Positions 43,901-51,928 of a stretch of DNA of 64,000 nt are shown here, piece after piece; the first letter of the stretch is position 1, and each line of letters opens with the position of its first letter. The DNA comes from TMED14 sp038145075. GTDB taxonomy: Bacteria; Bacteroidota; Bacteroidia; Flavobacteriales; Schleiferiaceae. A program made the position numbers and the translations under genes. Where the stretch lies: assembly GCA_038145075.1 (NCBI GenBank), contig JAYQOY010000002.1, positions 1-64,000 of the forward strand, written 5' to 3'. The notes below the pieces were generated by a model. The model saw only the letters and a list, made by a program, of their open reading frames with translations, ran no database searches and had not been told where the DNA came from.

Positions 43901-43980
43901 ACATAGCTGAACGAAAGTTCAAACAAGGATGCCAAGGCGAAAATGATGGCAAACAGACGGATAACTCCTTTATTCTGCAT
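40921..43980 (-). CDS. secDF: Protein translocase SecDF (fused)
   Basis: 1019 residues, a SecD-SecF fusion with about 12 transmembrane helices. SecD half: DLRGGMNVILEVS, GRILVELPGVKDPVR, VSYLIS-free periplasmic P1 region with an Ala/Pro/Glu-rich insert (about 265-310), then GMAVDANVLIYDRIREEL. SecF half: DFEGGRTYQVRFDQP and GYSLNDTVVVFDRIREY. It uses the proton gradient to help SecYEG finish export. Promoter box at 44006-44013; followed by tatA. Confidence 0.97.
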   Translation of the reverse strand: MQNKGVIRLFAIIFALASLFELSFSYVTSQVESDIESKYANNPAKIQYALDSMANEVVYDLGFTSYTYKEIKSKEMNLGLDLRGGMNVILEVSVRDVLKGLVGNAEDEQFKAAIAGADAAQSNSQLGYLPLFLEALDAERGTRPLSDPGLYGTKDMTDRLGFNATDEAIKAAITEDVEAAIQNVYTVLKARIDQFGVVQPNIQRLDGTGRILVELPGVKDPVRVQRLLQSTARLEFWRADLGAAWMQYMVNANEKLRSIVENPNKNAAEVSEGAEGAADLTLPTAIGEEGAEAAAEEVAAADVPAVTDAPAATDSSALAFNPLFNVFQLNVNPQTFVPNEGPVIGYALTRDTATINDYLSMPEVRNLIPGNARYVRFAWTRPENESEVTLLIALQGNRNNEPELDGGVIVDARQEFDQGNNPVVTMAMNGQGAQIWQQLTKEEGSKTPKGHVAVVLDNLVYSYPRVNGEISGGRTQIEGGFSLDEATDLANVLKAGKLPVPARIIQSDVVGPSLGKEAISSSMNSFAFALLIVLVYMVFYYSGAGLGASLALIVNMFFIFGILDAFGAVLTLPGMAGIVLTIGMAVDANVLIYDRIREELATGKAVRMAIADGYKFSRSAIIDANVTTLLTAIILFVFGTGPIRGFATTLIIGIASSLFTAIFITRLFFEWRLKKSENMKFSTKVTEKWFTSTNFKFMSMRKPAYIFSAVLILVSLGSLFTRGLSLGVDFEGGRTYQVRFDQPVEVAAVANALGAQWVGEDGRAFTPTVKTLGTPDQVVITTNYRVSENGADVEEAIQASLYEGVKSFYATPIEAANFITPSDEEAVGLVASRQVGPTVADDIKDTAVWAVIFSLLAIFLYLLLRFSKWQYSLGAVAATVHDTIIVLGAFSLLDGVLPFSLEVDQAFIAAILTVIGYSLNDTVVVFDRIREYFAGSTKQEMKEDVLDNALNATLSRTFNTSFTTIIVLLIIFIFGGEVLRGFIFAILLGIVIGTYSSLFIASPVLHDTSNRLGKEKAQA

Positions 43981-44005
43981 GGTTCTTCTTTTTGGAAATA
44001 GTCGG

Positions 44006-44013
44006 CAAATATA
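44006..44013 (-). promoter_or_regulatory. -7 promoter box of secDF
   Basis: Minus strand TATATTTG, perfect TAnnTTTG, 25 bases before the secDF ATG. Confidence 0.65.
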
Positions 44014-44131
44014 GTCCTTCTTGCGGTATACTAACAGAATGAAAACGCATACTCAAGGGTTCCAAGCGAATAAATGTGGAGCCGTGAATTCGGCGGCAGT
44101 TTTCCGACCTTTAGGACTTCACACCACGTGC

Positions 44132-46804
44132 ATGAAATTTTCACCCCTCTCCCTCCTTTTTGCCTGGCTTTTGGTACTGGGTACTGCCCCGGCCGAAGCG
44201 CAAGAGAGTTACCAGTTTTCGCCGTCCACGCGGGCGCAGTTGTGGACCAGTGCGACGGATTCCTTGGCGCTGGGCTTCGCCGGGGGGCTAAACAACGCAC
44301 AGTTTTTCAATCTGGACATCAATGGGGACGGCACGCAGGATTTGATCGTTTTTGACCGGGAGGGCAGCCGCTGGTTGCCGTTTCAGCGCGTCGGTGGGCA
44401 GTGGCGCTACCGGCCTTTGTGGGTCGCTCATTTCCCAGACGTGGACAACTGGGTCGTCTTTGCGGACTATTCCTGCGACGGCATTCCGGATTTGTTTTGT
44501 TCCGTGGTGAACGGCGTGGGCGTGTATGAATCGAGCCGAATCAACGGCTTCGTCCACTACACCTGGGCCTTGAGCGGCACCTACCTCTACTCCACCTATA
44601 CGACGGGCACCAACCCCATCAACTTGCTCGTGAATTCGACGGACGTGCCGGCCATTCGGGACGTGGATGGCAATGGCACGGTGGACATATTGACCTTTGG
44701 CCAGCAAGCGACTGCCGTGGAGTTCCACAGCAACAGCAGCAGCTGTGGATTGGACTTTAGCCGAGCTGACGCCTGCTGGGGCGATTTTTTGGAGAACAAC
44801 TTGACCAATGCCATTACGATCGACGCCTGTACAGGCAGCTTGGGTGCCGGAGCGTCAGCGGAAGGTGGACTGCATTCGGGCTCTACGCTCTTAGCGACCG
44901 ACCTGACGGGCAACGGACTGCTGGACATTCTGCTGGGCGACGTCAGCTTTACCTCAGCGGTGGCTGGTTTTAATGTGGGAAGCACCAGTGTGGCAAATAT
45001 TGAATCGCAAGACAGCACCTGGCCCAGCGCTTCCATTCCTGTCCATCTGATCTATCCCATGTTTTCGGAGGTCGATGTGGATGCGGATGGCAGTCCCGAA
45101 CTCATTGCGGCGCCCACCATGCCTATGAATGTGAGCGATACCTGCATTTGGCTGTACGATAATACGGGAAGTGCGACTGCGCCGGTTTGGACCTTGGCGG
45201 ATTCGAGTTTCTTACAGGGCCAAATGTTGGACGCCGGTCGCTACGCCGTTCCCTACCTGGCCGACCTCAACACGGACGGCCTGCTCGATTTGCTCGTGGG
45301 CACCTCGCAGGGGGTCGAATACTGGAAAAACGTGGGCAGCGCCAGCCATCCCGATTGGCAACTGACCCCCATGAGCGTGTCGGCCAGTGCGCAGGCCGCC
45401 CTCAAGGCCGAATGGTGCGCCCCGAGTGCAGCCGACCTCAATGGCGATGGCCTTCTGGATTTGGTGATCGGCCGGAGCGATGGAAAGCTAGCGTTCTGGG
45501 CCAATACGGGAAGTTTCTTCAGCCCTGTCTACACGGGTCAGGTGAGTTCGGCCTATCAAGGCATCGATGTGGGCCAGTTTGCCAGCCCCGAATTGGCAGA
45601 CTTGGATGGCGATGGCGATGTGGATTTGCTGGTGGGCAACGGCCAAGGCCACGTGGCCTACTATGAGAACCAATTGTCCTCGTTCACGCTGGTGTCCGAT
45701 AAGTTTGGCGCCATTGACGCCGATTATGCCCAAACATCCTCCGGACGCGCAGTTCCGCGCTATGTCAATATTGACGGCGAAGCCTTTTTGGCCTTGGGCA
45801 CGGCAGATTCTGGGGTCTTTCAATTGGACTCCTTGAGTTTCACGCAAACTGCACCGAGCTCAGTGGATTTCACCCTGGGCACGGGGACGACCGCGACGAG
45901 CAGCCTGTTGGAAACGCCCTGGGGAAGCAGCAAGCGCACGGGCAGGCATCAGTACCTTATTCGGGCCGATGAATTGGCCGCATCGGGCCTCGTCGACAGC
46001 CGAATCACCCACTTTGGCCTCAATGTGACGTCCCCCTCAGCGCCTTACTTGAGCCAAGGATTCAGCATTAAAATCGGCCATACCACCCTCGACAGTTTAA
46101 ATGGATTTGCGCCCAGCGGCCAGTTGGTGTACTCCTACATCCACGTGCCCACCCAAGGCTGGAACACCATCACCCTGCAGACGCCGTTTGACTACGACGG
46201 CACCTCTAACCTGCTGGTGGAAATTTGCTTCAGCAAGAATGTGGCGAGTTCGGACGTGCATATGGCAGCCACGCCCACGCCCTACCCCTCGCATACCTAC
46301 GGTGACGTCTTCAACAACAACTCCATCACGTCGAACGGTTGTACGATGCCCGCGCTGGGGACCGATAGTTTGCGTCCCGACATGCGCTTCACTTTGGTGC
46401 CCCGAATGCCCGTTCGGCGCCAGTGGCTCCGAGAAGGCCGCCTAAACGCCCCCGCGATTGCGGACATGGACGGCGACGGCAAGCCCGAACTGGTCCTAGG
46501 CCTCTCCACGGGTGGCTTGCGCTTTTACGCCGGCGATACCACTTCGATTGGCCTGCCCGAATGGCCCTTCTTCGACCGGAGCCCCGCAGAATCGCTCCGG
46601 CTCTTCCCCAATCCGGGACAGCAGGGTTTCTGGGTGGAGGGGGCTAGCGGAGACCTTCAGGTCATCAACGTCCAAGGCCAAATCTTCTGGACGGGTGCCG
46701 CCCATGGGCCCCTCTACATTACCACCGAAGATTGGCCTGCAGGCGTCTACATCGTTCACGATGGCCAACACGTCGGCCGATGGGTGAAGACCCATGGATT
46801 CTAG
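44132..46804 (+). CDS. Secreted FG-GAP/VCBS-repeat protein with T9SS sorting domain
   Basis: 890 residues from MKFSPLSLLFAWLLVLGTAP (ATG at 44132), a clear signal peptide; an earlier in-frame ATG (44021) overlaps the region just before secDF and adds a non-signal stretch, so I reject it. Repeated DxDxDGxxDL units (NLDINGDGTQDLIVF, DVDGNGTVDIL, DLDGDGDVDLLVG, DMDGDGKPELVLG) bind calcium in a beta-propeller like alpha-integrins. The end (RLFPNPGQQGFWVEG ... VINVQGQIFWTG ... GVYIVHDGQHV) is a type A T9SS sorting signal. A surface or secreted adhesin-like protein is likely. It is followed by the DCC gene with an 11-base overlap. Confidence 0.88.
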   Translation: MKFSPLSLLFAWLLVLGTAPAEAQESYQFSPSTRAQLWTSATDSLALGFAGGLNNAQFFNLDINGDGTQDLIVFDREGSRWLPFQRVGGQWRYRPLWVAHFPDVDNWVVFADYSCDGIPDLFCSVVNGVGVYESSRINGFVHYTWALSGTYLYSTYTTGTNPINLLVNSTDVPAIRDVDGNGTVDILTFGQQATAVEFHSNSSSCGLDFSRADACWGDFLENNLTNAITIDACTGSLGAGASAEGGLHSGSTLLATDLTGNGLLDILLGDVSFTSAVAGFNVGSTSVANIESQDSTWPSASIPVHLIYPMFSEVDVDADGSPELIAAPTMPMNVSDTCIWLYDNTGSATAPVWTLADSSFLQGQMLDAGRYAVPYLADLNTDGLLDLLVGTSQGVEYWKNVGSASHPDWQLTPMSVSASAQAALKAEWCAPSAADLNGDGLLDLVIGRSDGKLAFWANTGSFFSPVYTGQVSSAYQGIDVGQFASPELADLDGDGDVDLLVGNGQGHVAYYENQLSSFTLVSDKFGAIDADYAQTSSGRAVPRYVNIDGEAFLALGTADSGVFQLDSLSFTQTAPSSVDFTLGTGTTATSSLLETPWGSSKRTGRHQYLIRADELAASGLVDSRITHFGLNVTSPSAPYLSQGFSIKIGHTTLDSLNGFAPSGQLVYSYIHVPTQGWNTITLQTPFDYDGTSNLLVEICFSKNVASSDVHMAATPTPYPSHTYGDVFNNNSITSNGCTMPALGTDSLRPDMRFTLVPRMPVRRQWLREGRLNAPAIADMDGDGKPELVLGLSTGGLRFYAGDTTSIGLPEWPFFDRSPAESLRLFPNPGQQGFWVEGASGDLQVINVQGQIFWTGAAHGPLYITTEDWPAGVYIVHDGQHVGRWVKTHGF

Positions 46805-47219
46805 CACTAGCCCCGAATGGGTACTTCTCTTTGACGGACCCTGTGCGCTCTGCCAAGGCGCCGTGCGCTGGTTGATGCGTCGCGACCGGAAGCAAAAGCT
46901 CCGGTACAGCCCCTTGCAAGGCGATTGGGCGCAGGAATGGAAGCGGCGCCACGCCCCCGATGAGCCTTGGCCCGGTGAAGTCATCTTAGTCGCAGGCGAG
47001 CAGCACTGGATCGGCGCGGACGCCATTGGGAAATGCTTGCACCTTCTCCCCTTCCCCTACCCCATGTTGGGCTGGATCTACGCGCACCTACCTGGCCGGA
47101 AAAAAATATACCGGTGGCTTGCGCAGCACCGGTATACCTGGTTTGGGAAAAAAGACGAAGTCCTTACAACGTGCCCAGCACCGCGTTCATGGCGCGAACC
47201 GCGTCCGCACTCTTGTTGA
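46794..47219 (+). CDS. DCC family thiol-oxidoreductase-like protein (DUF393)
   Basis: 141 residues. FDGPCALCQGAVRWLMRRD is the DUF393 xxDGxCxxC motif; LRYSPLQGDWAQEW and GADAIGKCLHLLPFPYPMLG are typical. The last ~20 codons (from KKDEVLTTC onward) read into the 3' end of mdh on the other strand, a 56-base tail-to-tail overlap; homologues often end at the preceding YRW...WFGK region, so the tail may be an accident of the stop position. An inverted repeat that serves as the mdh terminator lies within its coding sequence (47100-47136). Confidence 0.8.
   Translation: MDSSTSPEWVLLFDGPCALCQGAVRWLMRRDRKQKLRYSPLQGDWAQEWKRRHAPDEPWPGEVILVAGEQHWIGADAIGKCLHLLPFPYPMLGWIYAHLPGRKKIYRWLAQHRYTWFGKKDEVLTTCPAPRSWREPRPHSC
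47100..47136 (-). terminator. mdh terminator inside the DCC gene
   Basis: Perfect 10-bp repeat TATACCGGTG / CACCGGTATA (47107-47116 and 47127-47136) with a 10-base loop, followed on the minus strand by seven T (47100-47106), 27 bases past the mdh stop. It encodes part of the DCC protein on the plus strand. Confidence 0.85.
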
Positions 47220-48093
47220 AAGCGGCCTGCTCCTCGTCGTTGAGTTTGTAGTCTACAATCGTCTCCCAGCCGTTTTTGCCAATCACCACGGGCACGCCCA
47301 AGCAGATGTCGCTTTGGCCGTAGTCGCCGTCGAGGTAGACGCAACAGGGGAAAACTTTCTTTTGGTCGCGGACAATGCTCGCTACCAAAGCGGCACCGGC
47401 TGCACCGGGAGCATACCACGCAGATGTGCCAATCAAGCCCGTCAAGGTAGCACCGCCCACCATGGTGGCCGCTTTCACTTCCGCCAATTTCGCTTCGGAA
47501 AGGTGAGAAGAAACAGGCGTAGACTGGTAGGTGGCCAAACGCGTCAAAGGAATCATGGTCGTATCGCCGTGACCTCCAACTACCGTACCCTGCAAATCGC
47601 TGGCGGGTACGCCCATGGCCTCGGACAAGTAGTACTTGAAACGGCTGCTGTCCAAGATGCCGCCCATACCGATGATGCGGTTCTTGGGGAGGCCGCTCTC
47701 CTTGGCTGCCAAGTAGGTCATGGTATCCATAGGATTGGAAATCACCACGATGATGGCATTGGGAGAATGCGCCAAGGCATTGCTAACCACCGAACGAACG
47801 ATGCCAGCATTGGTGCCGATCAATTCTTCGCGCGTCATGCCTGGCTTGCGGGGCAAACCTGAGGTGATGACCACCACTTCCGAACCTGCCGTAGCCGAGT
47901 AATCGCTGGTCACACCCTTTACTTTGGCGTCAAAGCCGTGCAGGGTGGCACACTGGTTCATGTCCATGGCTTTGCCTTCTGCGAAGCCTTCTTTGATGTC
48001 GAGCAACACGATTTCGGTAGCGAGCTCCATACGCACCATGGCTTCCGCACATGTGGCACCTACGTTACCTGCTCCGACAACTGTAATTTTCAT
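47164..48093 (-). CDS. mdh: Malate dehydrogenase
   Basis: 309 residues. MKITVVGAGNVGATCAEAM (NAD Rossmann loop), LPRKPGMTREELIGTN (substrate loop, with the arginines that select malate over lactate), VVGGHGDTTMIPLTR with the catalytic His. LDH-like MDH of the type common in Bacteroidota. Converts malate to oxaloacetate in the TCA cycle. Own promoter box at 48121-48128; downstream of gyrB. Confidence 0.96.
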   Translation of the reverse strand: MKITVVGAGNVGATCAEAMVRMELATEIVLLDIKEGFAEGKAMDMNQCATLHGFDAKVKGVTSDYSATAGSEVVVITSGLPRKPGMTREELIGTNAGIVRSVVSNALAHSPNAIIVVISNPMDTMTYLAAKESGLPKNRIIGMGGILDSSRFKYYLSEAMGVPASDLQGTVVGGHGDTTMIPLTRLATYQSTPVSSHLSEAKLAEVKAATMVGGATLTGLIGTSAWYAPGAAGAALVASIVRDQKKVFPCCVYLDGDYGQSDICLGVPVVIGKNGWETIVDYKLNDEEQAAFNKSADAVRAMNAVLGTL

Positions 48094-48120
48094 GAGTTTA
48101 AGGACTTAATATGCTTGCTG

Positions 48121-48128
48121 CAAAGGTA
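48121..48128 (-). promoter_or_regulatory. -7 promoter box of mdh
   Basis: Minus strand TACCTTTG, perfect TAnnTTTG, 27 bases before the mdh ATG in the 42-base gap after gyrB. Confidence 0.65.
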
Positions 48129-48135
48129 GGCAGGC

Positions 48136-50076
48136 TTACGCGTCGATACGAGCGTAACGGGCGTTTTTCTCGATGAATTCGCGTCGAGGCGGAACGTCGT
48201 CTCCCATAAGCATGGAGAAGATGCGGTCCGCTTCAGAAGCGTTGTCGATAGTGACTTGCTTGAGGGTCCGGCCTTCTGGATTCATGGTCGTCTCCCAAAG
48301 CTGTTCGGCATTCATCTCACCCAAACCTTTATAGCGCTGAATGGTCACTCCGCTCTGCTCTTCCCCCCCCAATTCACGGGCAATTTGGTCGCGCTGCCCT
48401 TCGTTCCATGCGTAGGCGGACTTGCTGCCTTTCTTCACCAAGTACAAGGGAGGTGAGGCGATGTAGACATAGCCATTCTCTACGAGCTCTTTCATGTAGC
48501 GGAAGAAGAAGGTCATAATCAAGGTAGCGATGTGCGAACCGTCCACGTCAGCGTCACACATGATGACAATTTTGTGGTAGCGCAGCTTGGCGGTATTCAA
48601 GGCCTTGCTGTCTTCTTCTGTGCCCAAGCTGACGCCCAATGCCGTGAAGATGTTGCGGATTTCCTCGTTCTCAAAGGCCTTGTGCTGCATGGCCTTTTCG
48701 ACGTTCAAAATCTTACCGCGCAGAGGCATGATGGCTTGGAACTTACGGTCGCGGCCTTGCTTGGCCGTACCGCCTGCCGAATCACCCTCAACCAGGAAGA
48801 TTTCGCATTGTGCGGGATCCGTTTCTGAACAGTCGGCTAGTTTGCCGGGCAAGCTGTTGCCGCCCAAAACGGTTTTGCGCTGCACCATTTCGCGTGCTTT
48901 GCGGGCAGCGATACGGGCTTTTGCAGCGAGAACGACCTTCTGAACGATGGTGCGCGCCTCAGCGGGATGCTCCTCCAAGTAGTTGGTCAGCATTTCGCCC
49001 ACGATGCGATCCACGGCACCGGAAACTTCAGAGTTGCCCAACTTGGTTTTTGTCTGGCCCTCAAACTGAGGCTCCATCACCTTCACGGATATGACCGCTG
49101 ACAGGCCTTCGCGGAAGTCGTCACCGGCAACCTCCACTTTCTCCTTGGTGAGGATACCGCTTTCGTCGGCGTACTTCTTGAGCGTTCGGGTCAATGCGCG
49201 ACGGAAACCCGCCAAATGCGTACCGCCCTCGTGCGTGTTGATGTTGTTGACGTAGGAGTGAATGTTTTCCGAATAGCTCGTATTGTAAATCATGGCCACT
49301 TCCACGGGGATGCCGTCAATCTCCCCTTCCATGTACATAGGCTCGGGTATCAAGGCCTCGCGGTTTTGATCCACATAGGCCACAAATTCGCGAAGACCCC
49401 CCTCTGAATGGAAGACTTCTGTACGTGCCACGCCGTTCTCGTCGAGATCCCGTGAATCCGTCAATTGAATGCGAATGCCACGGTTCAAGTAGGACAGTTC
49501 ACGCAAGCGTGCAGCAAGGATATCGTACTGGTAGACCGCTTCATAGAAAATGCTAGTATCTGGCTGGAAGGTGACGATAGTACCCCGGTAGTCCGAGTTC
49601 CCAATCTCCTTCACGGGGTACAAGGGCTTACCAATGGAGTACTCCTGCTGGTATTCCTTGCCATCGCGGTGAACGTGCACGTCCAAATGGGTAGACAAAG
49701 CGTTCACACAGGATACACCCACACCGTGCAGACCGCCAGAAACCTTGTAGGAATCCTTGTCAAACTTACCCCCTGCGTGCAGGACGGTCATGACCACTTC
49801 GAGGGCCGAACGGTTTTCCTTCGTGTGCATGGCCACGGGGATGCCGCGACCGTCGTCCTTAACGGTGATCGAATTGCCTTCGTTGATGGTTACTTCTACG
49901 GATGTGGCATGGCCGGCAAGCGCTTCGTCAATGGAGTTGTCCACAACTTCATAGACCAAGTGGTGCAGACCTTTTTGACCCACATCGCCGATGTACATCG
50001 CGGGGCGTTTACGAACGGCTTCGAGTCCTTCCAGGACCTGGATACTATCCGCGCTGTATTGCTTGGCTTCACTCAT
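48136..50076 (-). CDS. gyrB: DNA gyrase subunit B
   Basis: 646 residues, the short form without the ~165-residue insert seen in E. coli. LHHLVYEVVDNSIDEALAGH, GRGIPVAMH, GGLHGVGVSCVNALS, TOPRIM EGDSAGGTAKQGRDRKFQAIMPLRGKILN, CDADVDGSHIATL and RYKGLGEMNAEQLWETTMNP. The EGDSAGG motif separates it from ParE at 4819-6669. Supplies ATP energy for supercoiling; no gyrA in the window. Confidence 0.97.
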   Translation of the reverse strand: MSEAKQYSADSIQVLEGLEAVRKRPAMYIGDVGQKGLHHLVYEVVDNSIDEALAGHATSVEVTINEGNSITVKDDGRGIPVAMHTKENRSALEVVMTVLHAGGKFDKDSYKVSGGLHGVGVSCVNALSTHLDVHVHRDGKEYQQEYSIGKPLYPVKEIGNSDYRGTIVTFQPDTSIFYEAVYQYDILAARLRELSYLNRGIRIQLTDSRDLDENGVARTEVFHSEGGLREFVAYVDQNREALIPEPMYMEGEIDGIPVEVAMIYNTSYSENIHSYVNNINTHEGGTHLAGFRRALTRTLKKYADESGILTKEKVEVAGDDFREGLSAVISVKVMEPQFEGQTKTKLGNSEVSGAVDRIVGEMLTNYLEEHPAEARTIVQKVVLAAKARIAARKAREMVQRKTVLGGNSLPGKLADCSETDPAQCEIFLVEGDSAGGTAKQGRDRKFQAIMPLRGKILNVEKAMQHKAFENEEIRNIFTALGVSLGTEEDSKALNTAKLRYHKIVIMCDADVDGSHIATLIMTFFFRYMKELVENGYVYIASPPLYLVKKGSKSAYAWNEGQRDQIARELGGEEQSGVTIQRYKGLGEMNAEQLWETTMNPEGRTLKQVTIDNASEADRIFSMLMGDDVPPRREFIEKNARYARIDA

Positions 50077-50103
50077 GTTTTAACGGGTAACTAGTCTATC
50101 CAA

Positions 50104-50111
50104 CAAAGATA
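50104..50111 (-). promoter_or_regulatory. -7 promoter box of gyrB
   Basis: Minus strand TATCTTTG, perfect TAnnTTTG, 27 bases before the gyrB ATG. Confidence 0.62.
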
Positions 50112-50224
50112 ACTTCGGTATTTTTCTTAGGGGTGTACCCAAAAGAAAAACCTGCCCGTTTATCAACATTTTTTTCAACAAGAGCGCATTTCTCGCTCTC
50201 GGTGAATATCCCGGTCGTTTGCGT

Positions 50225-51928
50225 TTAAAACTTGTACACCAGGCCCAAATTTGCACGAATTCCCTGTACAGGGTATCCCGTCCACCACGTGGTGCGGCTG
50301 TGAAAGAGGTTGTCTATGCGGAACGTGGCGTTCAACTGCTTGTTGTACGTGTACACCGCACTCAAGCGACCATCGAGGAAAGCGGGCAAGGTCTCATCCC
50401 CATTTTCCCCTTGCGCCAAGCGGCTTCCGCGGTAAATGATGGTAGACTCAAATCGAATCTTGTCCTTTAGGTTGAAGAAGGCCTGGCCGCCAATTTCGGA
50501 GGCCGGCACGTGGTAGAGGGTTCCACCGTCGTTTCGGGTAGCCGTTCGCAACGTGGCGAATGCACGGACTTCCCAGCCTAGGCCATTTTGGAAGCTCAAT
50601 TCGCCTGAGGGCTCCAACATGGTTACGCCCACGTACTGAACATTGAACCGACCACTGTCTCCAGCGGACGTCCAATCCGAATAGTCACGCGTGAACATGG
50701 CATAGTTGGCATAGGAGCGCTGGCGAATGCCAAAGCGGTAGCCCATGGTGGACGTCAAACGGCCGGATGCGCCCGCATACAAGCTCGCTTGACGGATGGC
50801 TTCGTACTGCGCCGCTTCACTGAGGAAGGGCATGGCCTCTACGCGAGCGCGCATGCCGCCATTGTCCGCAGAGCCTTCGAGACCCGCGTACAAATTCAAC
50901 ACGTGCTTAACCAGCGGAAACTCCAAATGCACTACCGGGGGCAAATAGGGCTTGTCCCAGGCGCTTCCCTGTCCCGTGAAAATGGCATTTAAGCCCACAC
51001 GGAAGTAGATGGACCCCACACTGTCCGATACGGCTGGAGAAAACTGCGCCGACCAATAGTCCACAGGACCCACAGGCAGCCCGAGACTGTCCGTATTCGC
51101 AGTTTGCATCAAATGGTTCCACGAACCCTGTATGGGCAACTCCAAGAAGACATCTTGGACGGGCAAACGCCAGTCGATGCCTCCCGCGAGACCACTTTCC
51201 ACTTGACGACCTCCTTGGTCGATCCAGTGGTGGCCGGTGAGTTCGGCCCCGTGGAAGACCTGCTTCCGACGGATTCGGCTTTGGATGTAGGACAGACCTA
51301 CTTGGTAGTCCTGCGTCCAGCGTCCGGGAGCTGAAGCGGCTGTATCTGCCGCATTGCTCGCTGTCAACGGTATGCCGTAAAACGCGTAGCGGTTCCAGTC
51401 GGCCGATGCTTCGGTGCTCAAGCGACCGCGGCCAATGATGCGTGAATAATGGCCGGTGAGCGAGTTCTCCATCCACGTGGTGCGGTTGTATACATTGAAG
51501 GGGTTTCCGGTCGCATCCTTCGCTTTGAATCCGCCTTGGGTTGAAAAATGTTGGCCCTGAATGCCCCAGCGCTGTAGGTCCGAACGCGCATTTCCCAGGG
51601 CAAAACCCACATCTGCGGTGGCGTAGTTGCCGAGCGCCATGTGCACGGTGTTAGCAGGCAAGCGCTCCAATTTGGTGCGGCTGATTTTCAATGGAGGGAT
51701 GGCTTCCATGCGCGGTTCGGGCACCCAAGTTCGATTTCGCACACTGATGGCCACCGGCAATTTCTCGACGGTGGTGTCCATCACGTTGGGCTGGCCCGTG
51801 ATTTTGATGCCTTCGGCTACTTGGGCCTTGTACTTTTCGGTGACCGAAATTTCAATGCCGTTTATCACCGGCTGCGCCCACACGCTTGCCGCCGTCAAAG
51901 TCAGAATAGAAAAGAGAATGCGTTTCAT
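50225..51928 (-). CDS. Outer-membrane beta-barrel protein (TonB-dependent receptor-like)
   Basis: 567 residues. Signal peptide MKRILFSILTLTAASVWA; a short plug-like N-terminal region, then alternating amphipathic beta strands (e.g. YQVGLSYIQSRI, FRVGLNAIFTG, YRFGIRQRSYANYAMF, VRAFATLRTATR) and a final aromatic residue (ANLGLVYKF), which is the beta-barrel signal. No clear TonB box. It overlaps the TPR gene by 4 bases (ATGA), so the two are likely one unit: a barrel and its periplasmic partner. Transport target unknown. Confidence 0.8.
   Translation of the reverse strand: MKRILFSILTLTAASVWAQPVINGIEISVTEKYKAQVAEGIKITGQPNVMDTTVEKLPVAISVRNRTWVPEPRMEAIPPLKISRTKLERLPANTVHMALGNYATADVGFALGNARSDLQRWGIQGQHFSTQGGFKAKDATGNPFNVYNRTTWMENSLTGHYSRIIGRGRLSTEASADWNRYAFYGIPLTASNAADTAASAPGRWTQDYQVGLSYIQSRIRRKQVFHGAELTGHHWIDQGGRQVESGLAGGIDWRLPVQDVFLELPIQGSWNHLMQTANTDSLGLPVGPVDYWSAQFSPAVSDSVGSIYFRVGLNAIFTGQGSAWDKPYLPPVVHLEFPLVKHVLNLYAGLEGSADNGGMRARVEAMPFLSEAAQYEAIRQASLYAGASGRLTSTMGYRFGIRQRSYANYAMFTRDYSDWTSAGDSGRFNVQYVGVTMLEPSGELSFQNGLGWEVRAFATLRTATRNDGGTLYHVPASEIGGQAFFNLKDKIRFESTIIYRGSRLAQGENGDETLPAFLDGRLSAVYTYNKQLNATFRIDNLFHSRTTWWTGYPVQGIRANLGLVYKF

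Noticed and set aside
44021..44131. Earlier ATG for the FG-GAP protein
   Set aside because: The extra 37 residues are not a signal peptide; the ATG at 44132 gives a clean one.
50181..50199. Hairpin AGAGCG/CGCTCT upstream of gyrB, as a terminator
   Set aside because: No T-run on either strand follows it.
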